Positions 8,198 through 18,900 of a DNA stretch of 64,000 nucleotides are shown piece after piece. Position 1 is the first letter of the stretch. Each line of letters starts with the position of its first letter. This DNA comes from CAYWKU01 sp964459325 (GTDB taxonomy: Bacteria; RBG-13-61-14; CAYWKU01), in contig CAYWKU010000004.1 in NCBI GenBank assembly GCA_964459325.1, positions 1 through 64,000 on the forward strand, written 5' to 3'. Under the pieces are notes generated by a model, which saw only the letters and a program-made list of their open reading frames with translations, was not told where the DNA came from and did not search any database. Both the position numbers and the translations under genes were made by a program.

Positions 8198-9478
8198 ATG
8201 CTTCAGCCGAAACCAATTAATTTTAATCATTATAAACCGAAACCCGGCCACCCCGACTGGAAGGCCATTCACGAGCGGGCGGTTGAGTATGCCCGCGAAA
8301 TTGAACCTCTCATACACAAAGACTCCGACGATACCGCCGTGGACAAGGCCGCTGACCGGCTCCGGAAGGCCAAAAGCCTGGCCACTTACACCCGCAACTA
8401 CTTCATCAACCGCAAGCGCTTTAAGGAAGGCAACCACGCCCTGCGACCCATGTATTTCATATGGACCATGCTCTACTCCTGCAACTTTCGCTGCACTTAC
8501 TGCGACGACCACCGAGGCAACCATTATTATGTGCTGGAAGACAATCCTTTAAGCTTCGAAAACCGCATGAGGGTCATTAAAACCATGCGCACCGGCACCA
8601 GCGCCGTTTATTTCTGTGGCGGCGAGCCGACGCTGGCGCCCGAGCTGCCGACTTTCACCGACGCTTGCTTCAACATGGGATACCAGCCGCTGATGATTAA
8701 CTCCAACGGATTCCTCTTTCACAAGCTTCTCAAAAAGCCGCAATGGTACAAGTGGCTGAGGCAGATGGACATAATAATCATCAGCCTGGACGGCCTGGAG
8801 ATTGAAGAGCTGAGGCGGCTGTGGGGCATAAAGAAGGTGGAGCAGGTGTTCGCCAACCTGTTGATGCTTCGCGAACTCAGGCAGGTGGCCGACTTCAAGC
8901 TGGTTGTCAATACCGTCATCGGCCCGGAAACCGTCAACGCCGCCTCGGAGGTGCTGGACTTAGTAAACGACCTGGGCGACGTGTGGTTCGTTCCGGTCCC
9001 CGTTAACTATCACGGCCACGACAAGGAGGGATTCGCTTTCGAGCGCGACATGGTGGCACGGCGGGATTACCGGCAACTCGCTTCGCGAATGATGGAGCGG
9101 AAAAGGAAAGGCCACCTGCTGGTGGGTTCCAGCCGAATCCTGGAAATGCTCTTGCAGGTCAAACCGTACCTGTGCCTGCCCACGCTCAGGCCTCACGTCG
9201 ACCCGGACGGCAGGATAGCGTGGCCGTGCCGGGCTCCCAAAAATACCGAGCCGGCTTACATCAACTTGCTGGATTTCGACACCGTTGACGAGTGCTGGGA
9301 GGCGATACAGGGCATAAAGAGCGCGAACAACTTCCACGGGCCTGGGCCGAACCAGTGCGGCGACAACTGCGCATGGATGCAGAATTACACCACCGCCCGG
9401 TACCACGACTTCCTCACCGACCCTTTGCGGTCGGGTATAGTGAGCGAAATCAAGGAGTTCGCGTTCCAATCCCATTGA
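8198..9478 (+). CDS. Radical SAM protein with C-terminal Cys clusters (SPASM/twitch-like)
   Basis: A 426-residue cytosolic enzyme. The radical SAM cluster motif is CNFRCTYC (Cys95, Cys99, Cys102), followed by the GGEPT SAM-binding motif (in FCGGEPTLAP) and SNGFL. The C-terminal third has more cysteines (CLPTLRP, PCRAP, NQCGDNCAW), suggesting an auxiliary Fe-S cluster. The first 80 residues are an extension with no cysteines. The substrate cannot be inferred; candidates include peptide or lipid modification. GAAGGAGAG gives a strong ribosome binding site. The gene is regulated by a promoter with a palindromic operator and is followed 14 bp later by a TetR gene. Confidence 0.85.
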   Translation: MLQPKPINFNHYKPKPGHPDWKAIHERAVEYAREIEPLIHKDSDDTAVDKAADRLRKAKSLATYTRNYFINRKRFKEGNHALRPMYFIWTMLYSCNFRCTYCDDHRGNHYYVLEDNPLSFENRMRVIKTMRTGTSAVYFCGGEPTLAPELPTFTDACFNMGYQPLMINSNGFLFHKLLKKPQWYKWLRQMDIIIISLDGLEIEELRRLWGIKKVEQVFANLLMLRELRQVADFKLVVNTVIGPETVNAASEVLDLVNDLGDVWFVPVPVNYHGHDKEGFAFERDMVARRDYRQLASRMMERKRKGHLLVGSSRILEMLLQVKPYLCLPTLRPHVDPDGRIAWPCRAPKNTEPAYINLLDFDTVDECWEAIQGIKSANNFHGPGPNQCGDNCAWMQNYTTARYHDFLTDPLRSGIVSEIKEFAFQSH

Positions 9479-9492
9479 TAAGCGGATAACCG

Positions 9493-10140
9493 ATGGCAAA
9501 AGCGAAAAGAAAAAACCCGGGAAAATCGTTTTCCAAAGAACAACGCCGCAGGCAAATACTGAACGCGGCCAGGAAGGTATTCGCGGAGAAGGGCTATCAC
9601 CGCAGCGCGGTGAGTGACATTGTAGCCGAATGTAACATCGCGCAGGGGACCTTTTACCTTTATTTTTCCGGTAAAAAAGAAATATTCGGCACCCTGTTGG
9701 ACGAGTTCATCCAATCAATTTTCGACGCTTTTTTCATTCCCGGCGCCGGGGATGTTGGCACTCAAACTCAGGTTTACGAGAGGTTCATGCAGGTGGTTCA
9801 CTCGGCACTTGCGATGTTCGAATCCAACCGGGACCTTGCCAGGTTGTTCATGCTGGAAGCCGCTGCGAAGGAGCCGGGCTTTGAGGATAAGGTTGCCGCG
9901 TTTTACGAAAAACTTATCTCGGGAGCCGCCTACAACATCGAGCTTTGGATGGACAGGGGCCTTCTGAGAAAAGCAGACCCCGCCGTGATAGCTCACTGCG
10001 TGGTGGGAATGGTGGAGCGGTTGATGCTCCAATGGATGAACGGCTCGCTGAAGATAAACCTGGAGGATGCAACCGCCGAGATGGTCAAGTTCGAGCTGTA
10101 CGGAATACTGAACAACCCGGCGAAAGTATTCGAGGAGTAA
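9493..10140 (+). CDS. TetR/AcrR-family transcriptional regulator
   Basis: A 215-residue dimeric DNA-binding protein. The N-terminal helix-turn-helix (about residues 18-64) has the typical pattern ending VAECNIAQGTFYLYFSGK, which is diagnostic of TetR. The C-terminal ligand-binding region ends in a helix with VFEE. It lies 14 bp behind the radical SAM gene, and the palindrome at 8153-8170 is a reasonable target, so it probably represses this operon and is released by an unknown ligand. The TGACTGA half-site and family resemble regulators of fatty-acid or acyl-CoA genes, but that is only an analogy. Confidence 0.9.
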   Translation: MAKAKRKNPGKSFSKEQRRRQILNAARKVFAEKGYHRSAVSDIVAECNIAQGTFYLYFSGKKEIFGTLLDEFIQSIFDAFFIPGAGDVGTQTQVYERFMQVVHSALAMFESNRDLARLFMLEAAAKEPGFEDKVAAFYEKLISGAAYNIELWMDRGLLRKADPAVIAHCVVGMVERLMLQWMNGSLKINLEDATAEMVKFELYGILNNPAKVFEE

Positions 10141-10253
10141 AGAAATATTTATGCGGGCTTGCTCCCAGAAAATTTTTCATACATCCTCTATATACTGAAC
10201 TTCCGGCCCGCCTGAGAAGCAAATCAAGCTGGACAAATCACCATATTTGAGGA

Positions 10254-10271
10254 TTGGAGACGGTTCTCCAA
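10254..10271 (+). promoter_or_regulatory. Hairpin enclosing the ribosome binding site
   Basis: TTGGAGA (10254-10260) and its exact complement TCTCCAA (10265-10271) are separated by four bases and end on the first base of the ATG at 10271. Folding would hide the GGAGA ribosome binding site of the metallophosphoesterase gene. Confidence 0.45.
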
Positions 10272-11440
10272 TGCGACGAAGGTTGGGACTTATCATGACG
10301 GTGCTGATTTTTCTTGCGGTAACCGGCGCATTTAATTACTACATCTACCGCCGCTTCATTACCTCGGCGGGAATAGAGTCGACCGGTTGGCTGTGGGGGA
10401 TCAGGATACTGGTCGTGGTTCTTACCCTCTCCTACGTCCTTGCTAGATGGTGGATTGCGACAGACATCAACTTCGCCTCCAAGGGGTTCCTCTGGTTCAG
10501 TTCCACGTGGATGGGTGTATTGTTTTATCTTTTCCTCATAACCGTCGCCGCTCACTTCGTGGCTATAGTTCTAAAGCTCACCGGGGGTTATGGGCGCATC
10601 GAAGCCGCTTTGAACATGAACATGGGTTCAATCGGCCTTATCGCGGTGATAGCCTTAACTCTCATCGTCACCGGCTACGGTCACCTGGAAGCTTATCGCA
10701 AGGCCGACGTCACCGAGCTGGAAATTCCGATGAAAAACCTGCACGCAAAGCTCGACGGGTTGACTGTAGTGCACATCTCGGACTTGCATCTCGGTGTGGT
10801 GGTGAGGGCTAAAAGGTTCGAGCGGAGGGTAAATCATATCAACTCCCTTAATCCGGATTTGATACTCATGACCGGCGACTTAATAGACGAGAACCCGAAG
10901 GCATTTCCGGGGATAATTGAGCAGTTCGGAAGGTTACAATCAACTTACGGCGTTTACGCCGCGCCGGGGAATCACGAATTTTATCACGGCCTTGGCAGAA
11001 TAACCCGCGCTCTGGAAGAAAAGGGCATTCGGATGTTGCGCAACGAAAAAGTCGAAGTAGTAGAGGGATTAAACCTTTACGGCGTCGACGACCCCGCATC
11101 CAAAAGGATAAAGGGCACAAGGGCGGCCTTCGGGGAAGTCATTGGCCCGGAAGCGAAATCACAGGCGGACATACTCATGTACCACCAGCCCCATAAGTTC
11201 GAGAGGGCGGCGGCTCTGGGAATAGACCTCATGCTCTCCGGTCACACTCACAAGGGTCAGTTGTGGCCCTTCGTTTTTATGAGCAAGCTGAATCACCCCC
11301 GCGTTACCGGCCATCATACCGTAGACGGCAGCCATCTGTACGTTACGCAGGGTCTGGGGACATGGGGTCCCGCCATGCGCGTGGGTTCGCCGCCGGAGAT
11401 AGTGAAGATTACCCTTCGGGCGGATAAAACTGAAGAGTGA
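10271..11440 (+). CDS. Membrane-anchored metallophosphoesterase (calcineurin-like)
   Basis: About 389 residues. The N-terminal 140 residues contain four hydrophobic membrane segments, beginning LGLIMTVLIFLAV. The C-terminal domain has the full metal-binding set of calcineurin-like phosphoesterases: HISDLHLG, MTGDLID, APGNHEFY and SGHTHKGQ. Such YkuE/YaeI-type enzymes hydrolyse phosphodiester or lipid-linked phosphates; the exact substrate is unknown. ATG 10271 is preferred to an in-frame TTG at 10247 because a GGAGA site precedes it. The next gene starts about 10 bp after the stop, so the two probably share a transcript. Confidence 0.85.
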   Translation: MRRRLGLIMTVLIFLAVTGAFNYYIYRRFITSAGIESTGWLWGIRILVVVLTLSYVLARWWIATDINFASKGFLWFSSTWMGVLFYLFLITVAAHFVAIVLKLTGGYGRIEAALNMNMGSIGLIAVIALTLIVTGYGHLEAYRKADVTELEIPMKNLHAKLDGLTVVHISDLHLGVVVRAKRFERRVNHINSLNPDLILMTGDLIDENPKAFPGIIEQFGRLQSTYGVYAAPGNHEFYHGLGRITRALEEKGIRMLRNEKVEVVEGLNLYGVDDPASKRIKGTRAAFGEVIGPEAKSQADILMYHQPHKFERAAALGIDLMLSGHTHKGQLWPFVFMSKLNHPRVTGHHTVDGSHLYVTQGLGTWGPAMRVGSPPEIVKITLRADKTEE

Positions 11441-11450
11441 GGTGAGGATT

Positions 11451-11951
11451 ATGGATGCGGAAGAAGTGATAAATCTGCTGGGGCTGGAACCCCATCCGGA
11501 GGGTGGCTTTTACCGCGAAACTTATCGCTGCAGGGAACTCTTGCCTGAAAGCGCCCTGCCCTCCAGATACAGCGGTGACAGAAGCTTCGGCACAGCCATC
11601 TATTACATGCTTACCCCCGAAACGTTCAGTGCCATGCACCGGATAAAATCCGACGAGATATTTCACTTCTACATGGGCGATCCGGTAACCATGCTCCAAT
11701 TTCATCCGAAGGGAGAATCGGAGGTTATTGCTCTGGGACAGGACATTCGGGTAGGAGAGAGGCTCCAGGTTGTGGTGCCAGCTTACACCTGGCAAGGGAT
11801 GTTTTTGAACGAGGGAGGCGTTTTTGCGCTTTTGGGGACCACTGTGACTCCGGGTTTCGATTTCGAGGACTTCGAGCTGGCGGGACGTGAAGCGTTGGCG
11901 GAAGAATTTCCTCAACGCGCTGATTTAATTAAGCGTCTTACCCGTATATAA
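11451..11951 (+). CDS. DUF985 cupin protein
   Basis: About 166 residues matching the DUF985/cupin_5 family: N-terminal LLGLEPHPEGGFYRETY, central TAIYYMLT, then HRIKSDEIFHFYMGDPV with His and Glu as likely cupin ligands, and the final TVTPGFDFEDFELAGR motif. The function of the family is not established; sugar-nucleotide epimerase relatives exist. A GTG in frame at 11442 is possible, but the ATG at 11451 has better spacing to the GAGGTG site. The overlap-like spacing with the phosphoesterase gene suggests one operon. Confidence 0.85.
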   Translation: MDAEEVINLLGLEPHPEGGFYRETYRCRELLPESALPSRYSGDRSFGTAIYYMLTPETFSAMHRIKSDEIFHFYMGDPVTMLQFHPKGESEVIALGQDIRVGERLQVVVPAYTWQGMFLNEGGVFALLGTTVTPGFDFEDFELAGREALAEEFPQRADLIKRLTRI

Positions 11952-12027
11952 GCGCCTCGTATATGAAAATCCCGGTTTTTATAATATCCTAAAGGCATGT
12001 AATTAAGAAAAACTCAAGGACAAAAAG

Positions 12028-12915
12028 ATGATTACCGACAACATAATCGACCTGATAGGAAACACGCCGCTGATTCAATTGAACGGCGAAAAGGTTTACG
12101 CCAAATCCGAATTCTTAAACCCCGGCGGCAGCATAAAGGACCGCGTGGCTCTGGCCATGCTGGAAGGAGCCAAACGAGACGGCAAACTCAAGCCGGATGC
12201 GATAATCGTCGAGCCTACCAGCGGGAACACCGGCATCGGAATAGCTCTGGTGGGAAGATTGAAAGGCTACCGGGTCCGAATCGTAATGCCGGAAGGAATG
12301 AGCGAGGAAAGAAAAAAACTGATAACCGCACTCGGAGCGGAACTGGTTCTTACACCGGACGAAGAAGGCATCGCCGGCGCTGTGGAAAGGGTTAAGGACA
12401 TGGCCGCCGAAGATTCGCGCGTATTCGTTCCGCAACAGTTTGAAAACCCCGACAACCCTCGTGTCCATTATGAAGAAACCGCACACGAACTGTGGAGACA
12501 GATGACCGGAAATATCGACTGCTTCGTCGCAGGAGTAGGAAGCGGCGGTACCTTGCAGGGAGTAGGAAAATATCTCAAGGAGCATAAACCCGAAATCAAG
12601 CTGGTTGCCGTTGAGCCCAAAAACGTCAGCGCCATCCTCGGGCACGAACCCGGGTTGCATCAGATACAAGGTATCGGGGACGGTTTCGTCCCCGCCATCC
12701 TGGACGTTTCTATGATAGACGAAGTGTTGGAAGTCACGGACGAGGACGCCATCTCCACCACCCGCCAGTTGGGTCAGGACCACGGCCTGCTGGTAGGAAT
12801 ATCGTCGGGCGCCAACGTATGGGCCGCTCGCAAGATAGCAGAAAAAATCTCAGGCAATATAGCCACCGTCCTGCCCGACCGGGCGGAACGATATTTCAGC
12901 ACGGCCCTTCTATAA
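12028..12915 (+). CDS. cysK: Cysteine synthase (O-acetylserine sulfhydrylase)
   Basis: A 295-residue PLP enzyme that makes cysteine from O-acetylserine and sulfide. It shows NPGGSIKDR with the PLP lysine Lys37, the substrate loop EPTSGNTG (62-69) and the phosphate-binding GSGGT (171-175), and ends with the SSGAN and LPDRAERYFST motifs. The length is slightly short of the usual 300-310 residues but complete. An own promoter is likely because 76 bp separate it from the cupin gene. It converges with the giant secreted protein 39 bp away. In a sulfate reducer it uses sulfide produced by dissimilatory reduction. Confidence 0.95.
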   Translation: MITDNIIDLIGNTPLIQLNGEKVYAKSEFLNPGGSIKDRVALAMLEGAKRDGKLKPDAIIVEPTSGNTGIGIALVGRLKGYRVRIVMPEGMSEERKKLITALGAELVLTPDEEGIAGAVERVKDMAAEDSRVFVPQQFENPDNPRVHYEETAHELWRQMTGNIDCFVAGVGSGGTLQGVGKYLKEHKPEIKLVAVEPKNVSAILGHEPGLHQIQGIGDGFVPAILDVSMIDEVLEVTDEDAISTTRQLGQDHGLLVGISSGANVWAARKIAEKISGNIATVLPDRAERYFSTALL

Positions 12916-12954
12916 TCAGCTCGTCACCCGCGCTTCGAGCACATCTCCCTCCTT

Positions 12955-15900
12955 TTAGAATCCGGCGCTGAACCTCACTGACGCAGCGGGGATGTTAAAG
13001 TTGGATTTCGAGAAAAACTGTGCCAGAAAGTCCAGGCTCCCGGAACTGTCCGCCTTAACGCTAAGGGACTTGGCGCTGAGGCTTTCAGTGCCTGCTTCCG
13101 TGAGCGCATATCCGGGTTTGGCGCCGAAGTCCGAAATACTCACGCCAACGGCGCATGTGCTGGAAGGAGTGGGACAATCGTGCCCGTCAAGCACGCCGGT
13201 GGTGCTGCCGCCCACGACATCCACCTGGACAATGATGCCCGGCCTGCCTATCCAATCGCCGGAGCCGGTCTTGTCCGCCCTCACCGCCAGCCGGAAGTCT
13301 ACAAAGGAGCCCGTGCCGTTGCCGCTCGAGGGCAATCCACCTATAGATGCCGCCGGGTTGTAAACTTCCCACGAGGCAAAAGAGGTACCGGTGTTAAGCC
13401 CCAAGGTCGCATCCGTCAAACCCGGGATATCGTCTGCCAGGCAGCTCAAGTCTCCATTGATATCACACGTGTTCCATCGTTGACCGGAATTATCGGGTTG
13501 TGGCGTAGCGTAGTTAGGAGTCAGTCCAAGGGTTTTGTCGGTGTGGAGAGGGATGTCATCAGCAAGCAATGACTGGTCCCCATTGGCGTCACCGTAAAAA
13601 GTATTGGAGGGATTCGGGGCATCATAAGACGATGCGCCTTCGACGGTTACCGTGGCCGAGTCCGTGTCACTTTGTGCAGGGGTCGGTTCGCCGCTGTCGT
13701 ACACCTCGACCCCCACATCACATGCGGGGTCAAGCCCTGTCGTATCGGCCACGGTGTAGGTGTCGCAGCCGGCGTTAAGCGAGCCGCCGCAGGTGTCGGA
13801 GCCGGTCAGGTTGCAGCTCCCGATGGCAGTGCTCTCCGGGTCGCTGTAGCTCACCGTGCAGCTTATGCCGTTCGGCTCGGTCACCGAGCTGGGGCAGCTC
13901 AACGACACCGTCGGGGCGTCGTTAACGGCGGTGACGGTGACCGTGGTGTCCTGCGCCGTTCCGCAACCGGCCACCGAATCGCAGGCCTGTACGCTCACCA
14001 CGCAGGAATCTATGGGAACAGGGCCGGTGGGAGTGAACGAGTAGGTTCCCGTCCCGTCTCCGTTATCCGACATCGAGCCGCCGCAGGTGTCGGCGTCGCC
14101 TTTTTGCAATGTAATGGAATCTCCCTCCGGGTCGTTGGCCGTTACGCTGTAAGAGTAAGCCACGTCCTCCGTCGCAGTGGTCGGCGCCGTGGAGGTAATG
14201 CTCGGCGCATCGTTGTTTTCAACAATTACCGTGGCCGAGTCCGTGTCACTTTGTGCAGGGGTCGGTTCGCCGCTGTCGTACACCTCGACCCCCACATCAC
14301 ATGCGGGGTCAAGCCCTGTCGTATCGGCCACGGTGTAGGTGTCGCAGCCGGCGTTAAGCGAGCCGCCGCAGGTGTCGGAGCCGGTCAGGTTGCAGCTCCC
14401 GATGGCAGTGCTCTCCGGGTCGCTGTAGCTCACCGTGCAGCTTATGCCGTTCGGCTCGGTCACCGAGCTGGGGCAGCTCAACGACACCGTCGGGGCGTCG
14501 TTAACGGCGGTGACGGTGACCGTGGTGTTTTGAGTATCGCAGGCTGAATAATTGTCGCAGGCCTGTATGCCCACAACACAGGAATCTATGGGAACGGGGC
14601 CGGTGGGGGTGAAGGTATAACTGCCTGTTTTATCACCGTTATCGGTTAGTGTGCCGCCGCAAGTATCGGAACCTGTTTTAGAAATGGTGATGGTATCCCC
14701 CGCACTGTCCGAAACTGTTATGTTGTAAGTGTAGAGTACATCCTCAGTTGCGCCGGTCGGCGCGGATGAAGTAATTACGGGATCCTGGTTCACAACTACG
14801 TTACAGGTATCCGACGTACCTTCTCCGAAGGTGTCCCATACCCTCAACTGGAAGGTGTATGTACCTCCACCGGCGGTGGTGAAGTTGGCAACCGCCTGGT
14901 CGGAGTTGTTTATGGTAACCGAAGGTCCGGCGGTTTGACTCCACAGGTAAGTCATGGGGTCGTTTTCGGGGTCGGAGCTGTTCGAGCCGTCCAGTGTTAC
15001 CGATTCACTCGAACCGGCACTCTGGTCGGCCCCGGCGTCGGCGGTCGGCAGGTAGTTGTCGTCGCTTGCGTTGAGGGGATCTTTACCGAGTGAAACTTCG
15101 TCGCCGTCGTTGCGCCCGCCGCCGTCGGTGTCGGAGTCGGTGGGGTTGGTGCCGTAAGTATTCACTTCGTCACCGTCGTCCAGTCCGTCCGAATCGGTAT
15201 CCGGATTCAGCGGGTCGGTTATGTAGCCGTCTGTGCCGGCGCTTTCCTCTTCCGAATCGCTCAACCCGTCGTTGTCGTCGTCGGTGTCGGCGTTATCTCC
15301 AATTCCGTCTCCGTCCGTGTCGGACCACTCCGTGGAATCGGTGGGGAACGCGTCGCTTCCGTCCTCGACGTCGTCGTCATCGGAGTCCGGGTCGTACTGG
15401 TCGGAGCCGGCTTTGGTCTCATCACTGTCACTCAACCCGTCATTATCGCTGTCGTCGTCCTCCGAATCGATGATGGTGTCCCCGTCGGCGTCATTTCCGC
15501 TCTGAATGAAGAAGTTGCGGCTGGTGGTCTCTCCGGCGGTAACCGAAACGTCGGTTTCCACATCCATAACGTAAGACTGCTTCATTGCCTCGAGGTTGTA
15601 ACTCGAATAAACAGGCACGCCGCTGCGGAAGAAGGTACCGTCCGAGAGGGAGGTGTCGGAGAAGGACACGTTGCCCTTAATCCTTACGCTGGTGTCCGAG
15701 ACGGTTGAAAACGGCCAACTGGTGCCTGTATAGACTTTTCCGTCCAGGTAGCCGGTTTGTTGCCCCGTACCTGAGGAAGTGGGGTCGTACAAGCCCGCTA
15801 CCCGGGGCAATGCGCTTACCGTGACCTCTTCATCCTTTTCGTAAAGGGAGGAATAACAATCGATTCGCAAGTGTCCGGAAGAATCTATCCCGGCCGGGCC

Positions 15901-18900
15901 GGTGTTGGTAAAGGTATAGAGGTGAGTTATATCGCTCACCAGCCCGGGAGCCTGGTCGCTGTATCTTCCCACCACCGAAAAATCGATGGTTTCACAGGCC
16001 TTGACCCTGAACTTTTCGGGCAGAACCCGTACTGTATTACCATCCACTTTATGCAGACCGAAAGATATGGGCAAGGGAGGGTCGCTATAGGGAGGCACAC
16101 TTCTTGCGGGGTTAGACTCCACCAGTCCTATAATCTCGGCTTTCCCGGCCTCCGATGAAGTGAGAGTGGAGGTGTACTTTCCTTTCCCCCTGTCAACCAC
16201 CACACCGAACTCATCAGGGGCCGTCGGAGTTCCTACCAGTGTTACATCATCCACGTAGGCGGCATCCGGGTCGGTTCCGTCTTTTTCGATATTGTCCATA
16301 TTGGCGCGCCACTGGATAATTACACCGTCCACCATTTTGATGCGGGGGTCGCACGAGAGGCATACTTTGTGTTGAGTCCAAGAACCCTCATTGGTGTCGG
16401 AGGAATCCCAAACGGGCACGAAGCTTCTCCCGCCGTTGTCGGAAACTTCGCACAACCACTTCTGTCCGGGCTCTTTTCCTCCCGCGTTGGCCTGGTCAAG
16501 CGTACGGGTCCACGCGGTGAGCCAGACGTTATCCCATCCGCTGAGGTCCGCGATTTTGCGCAGCACGTAAGAGTCAACCTTTCCGGCATCCAAACGGCCT
16601 ATCCGCGCGAAATACTGGGAGCCGCCGTGACCCTGCCCTGGATTTGTATCCGACCCGATTGTATCGTCTACAATAACTTCCGGGTCGGGCCCCATGGAGT
16701 CCTTCAGGACATCGTCGCCGGAAACTTTAGAGGTTATTTCCTGGTCATCGCCGGGGGTGATGCAGATGGCATAGGGCAATCCCCTGCCTTCTTCTATCAT
16801 CTGGAAATCATCGTCACCGGCTCTGCTTTCGCATATTCCGTTGGCGCCGGTGTAAACCCTGTTATTTGAAACGTAATCGTCTCCGTTGACTTTGGAGTCG
16901 ATTTTTCCGTTAAGCCCGGGGTATATGGCGATCTGGTCAGGCTCGCTATCCCCACGCTTGATTCGCTGGACGTCATACGAACCTGCCTCACTGTCGCAAA
17001 CTCCGTCACCTCCGGCGTTTATATACTCGCCCGGGTCGAAGGTTAAGGGATACGCGCCCGGTTCCATCTTTTCGAAATCTTCATGGAAAATAACCCGGTT
17101 TCCACCCACCCTGACGTTATCCAACACAAACAAATTTTCGTTTTTATCATCAATTTCCAAGACGTATCGAAGGTAAAATTTTTGAGGATAGTTGGCGCCG
17201 GTTTGACCGCGCAGGTCTATATCCAGCGTTTCGAGGTATCCGGCTTTGAGTAAACATTCCCCGCTCGGGCAATTCAACCCGTCGGGGCCGCTGGCCCTGT
17301 ATATAGTTTTCCAGGTTTCATAATCCGTGGAATATTGCACTTCCATGAAAGAGCCTGTGCTCGGGTCTCCGTCATATCCCCATTGCATTCCTACCTTGAG
17401 GTCTTTGTAGTCCCTCAAATCCAGCGTTTTCTCGAAGATGATGGGGTTACCCATTCCGGCGGGTACAATTAAAACGGCCCTGTTTCCAAAGTAGCCGTGA
17501 TACATATTGTCACACTTTATGGTGCCCCCGTTTTTAATTATGTTCCAGCTTCCGTCGGGGGGACACGAGGTCTCGAAATCATCCAGGAAACGCACAGCCG
17601 GCGTTTCGTAATCGTCGCTTGATTTCCAGAGCGTAGACAGGTTGCGACGGCTGAGCAGCGAGATTCTGTCGGCTACACCTTCCACGGGGTCTCCCTTGGC
17701 GGTTACGACCATATCCAGGCGAGTCCTGTCTCCGACATACGGCTCTGTATTATCCGCATCGAGCGTTATACTGTCCGGCTCGTAGGTCAGTTCATCGAAA
17801 ACCACAATGTTGACGGTAATTGGCTCTATGCCGGGAAAAGCTTTGTCGTAATCTTCGGGCATGTATACGCTTATCTTGTTTTCCCCGACCACGGGTTTGT
17901 AAACCACGCCGCTTACCCCTGTCGGGTATTCGCCCATGTTCAGATAAGTGTCCGATGCGGCCTTATTTACTCTTGTGGTTCCTTCCTGTGTTCCGTCATC
18001 GAAAACTCCGCCGGAGGTCACCTCGAAAACCGGCGACACGCCGACCCTCGGGCTGCCGTCCTCATTTTCCACCTTGACTGATATGGCTATGGGGTCGGGG
18101 TACTTGTCTCCCGGGTCCATTGTAACGTAATAAGGGTCGGTTTTCGGACTTACTCTGACCAGTCGGGTGGGGGTTCCGGGGGGCCTGTTGTCGTTGAGCA
18201 CTTCGGAGGTGTTTTTCGTAAAATCCCCGCTTAATTCGTCATCACCTTTAGTGACGGAATCAAATTCCTTGTTGACACCGCGAGTTATCGCTTCCGCATT
18301 TGCCATTCCCTGCCCGTAAGAAATTTTTTGTACATCATCTCCGTCGGCTTTACTGTCGCAGATTCCATCAGGGCCGGTTGTAATCGCTCGATCATACCAT
18401 ATTGTGTCATCGCCCTTGGGTACTGTGGTCAGCTTTCCGTCAAACCCCTCCGTGATGGCAACGATGTAAGGCTCACCCTGACCAACGGGAATTCTCTGGT
18501 AATCATCCCCTGCGGCTTCCGATTCGCATATTCCGTTCGAGCCGGCGGTGATGAAATTTATGGGATAGGTCATACCGTACATGTAGCCCCGGTCATAAAG
18601 CTCGACCAGGCCGTTGCCGTTAATGTCGGCCTGAATCCCGCCCAGCGGCATGGTGGTTTCCTTTGAAACATTGGCATATTCGCCCGTAACCAGTCTGTCC
18701 ATCCAGTCGGCGTCGGTGCTGTCGAAATCGCCGTCGCCGGTCAGGTCGAGGTACTGGTATACGCCGGGAGTGGTCAGGGCGGGGGGTTCTATGGTTACGC
18801 TGTCTCCGATGTTTTCGACAAAATGCTCGGTAACGTCCTCTCCGCGGCAATCATATACGAAGTTTACCGAGATGTTCATGACGTTGCTTCCGGAGGCGGA

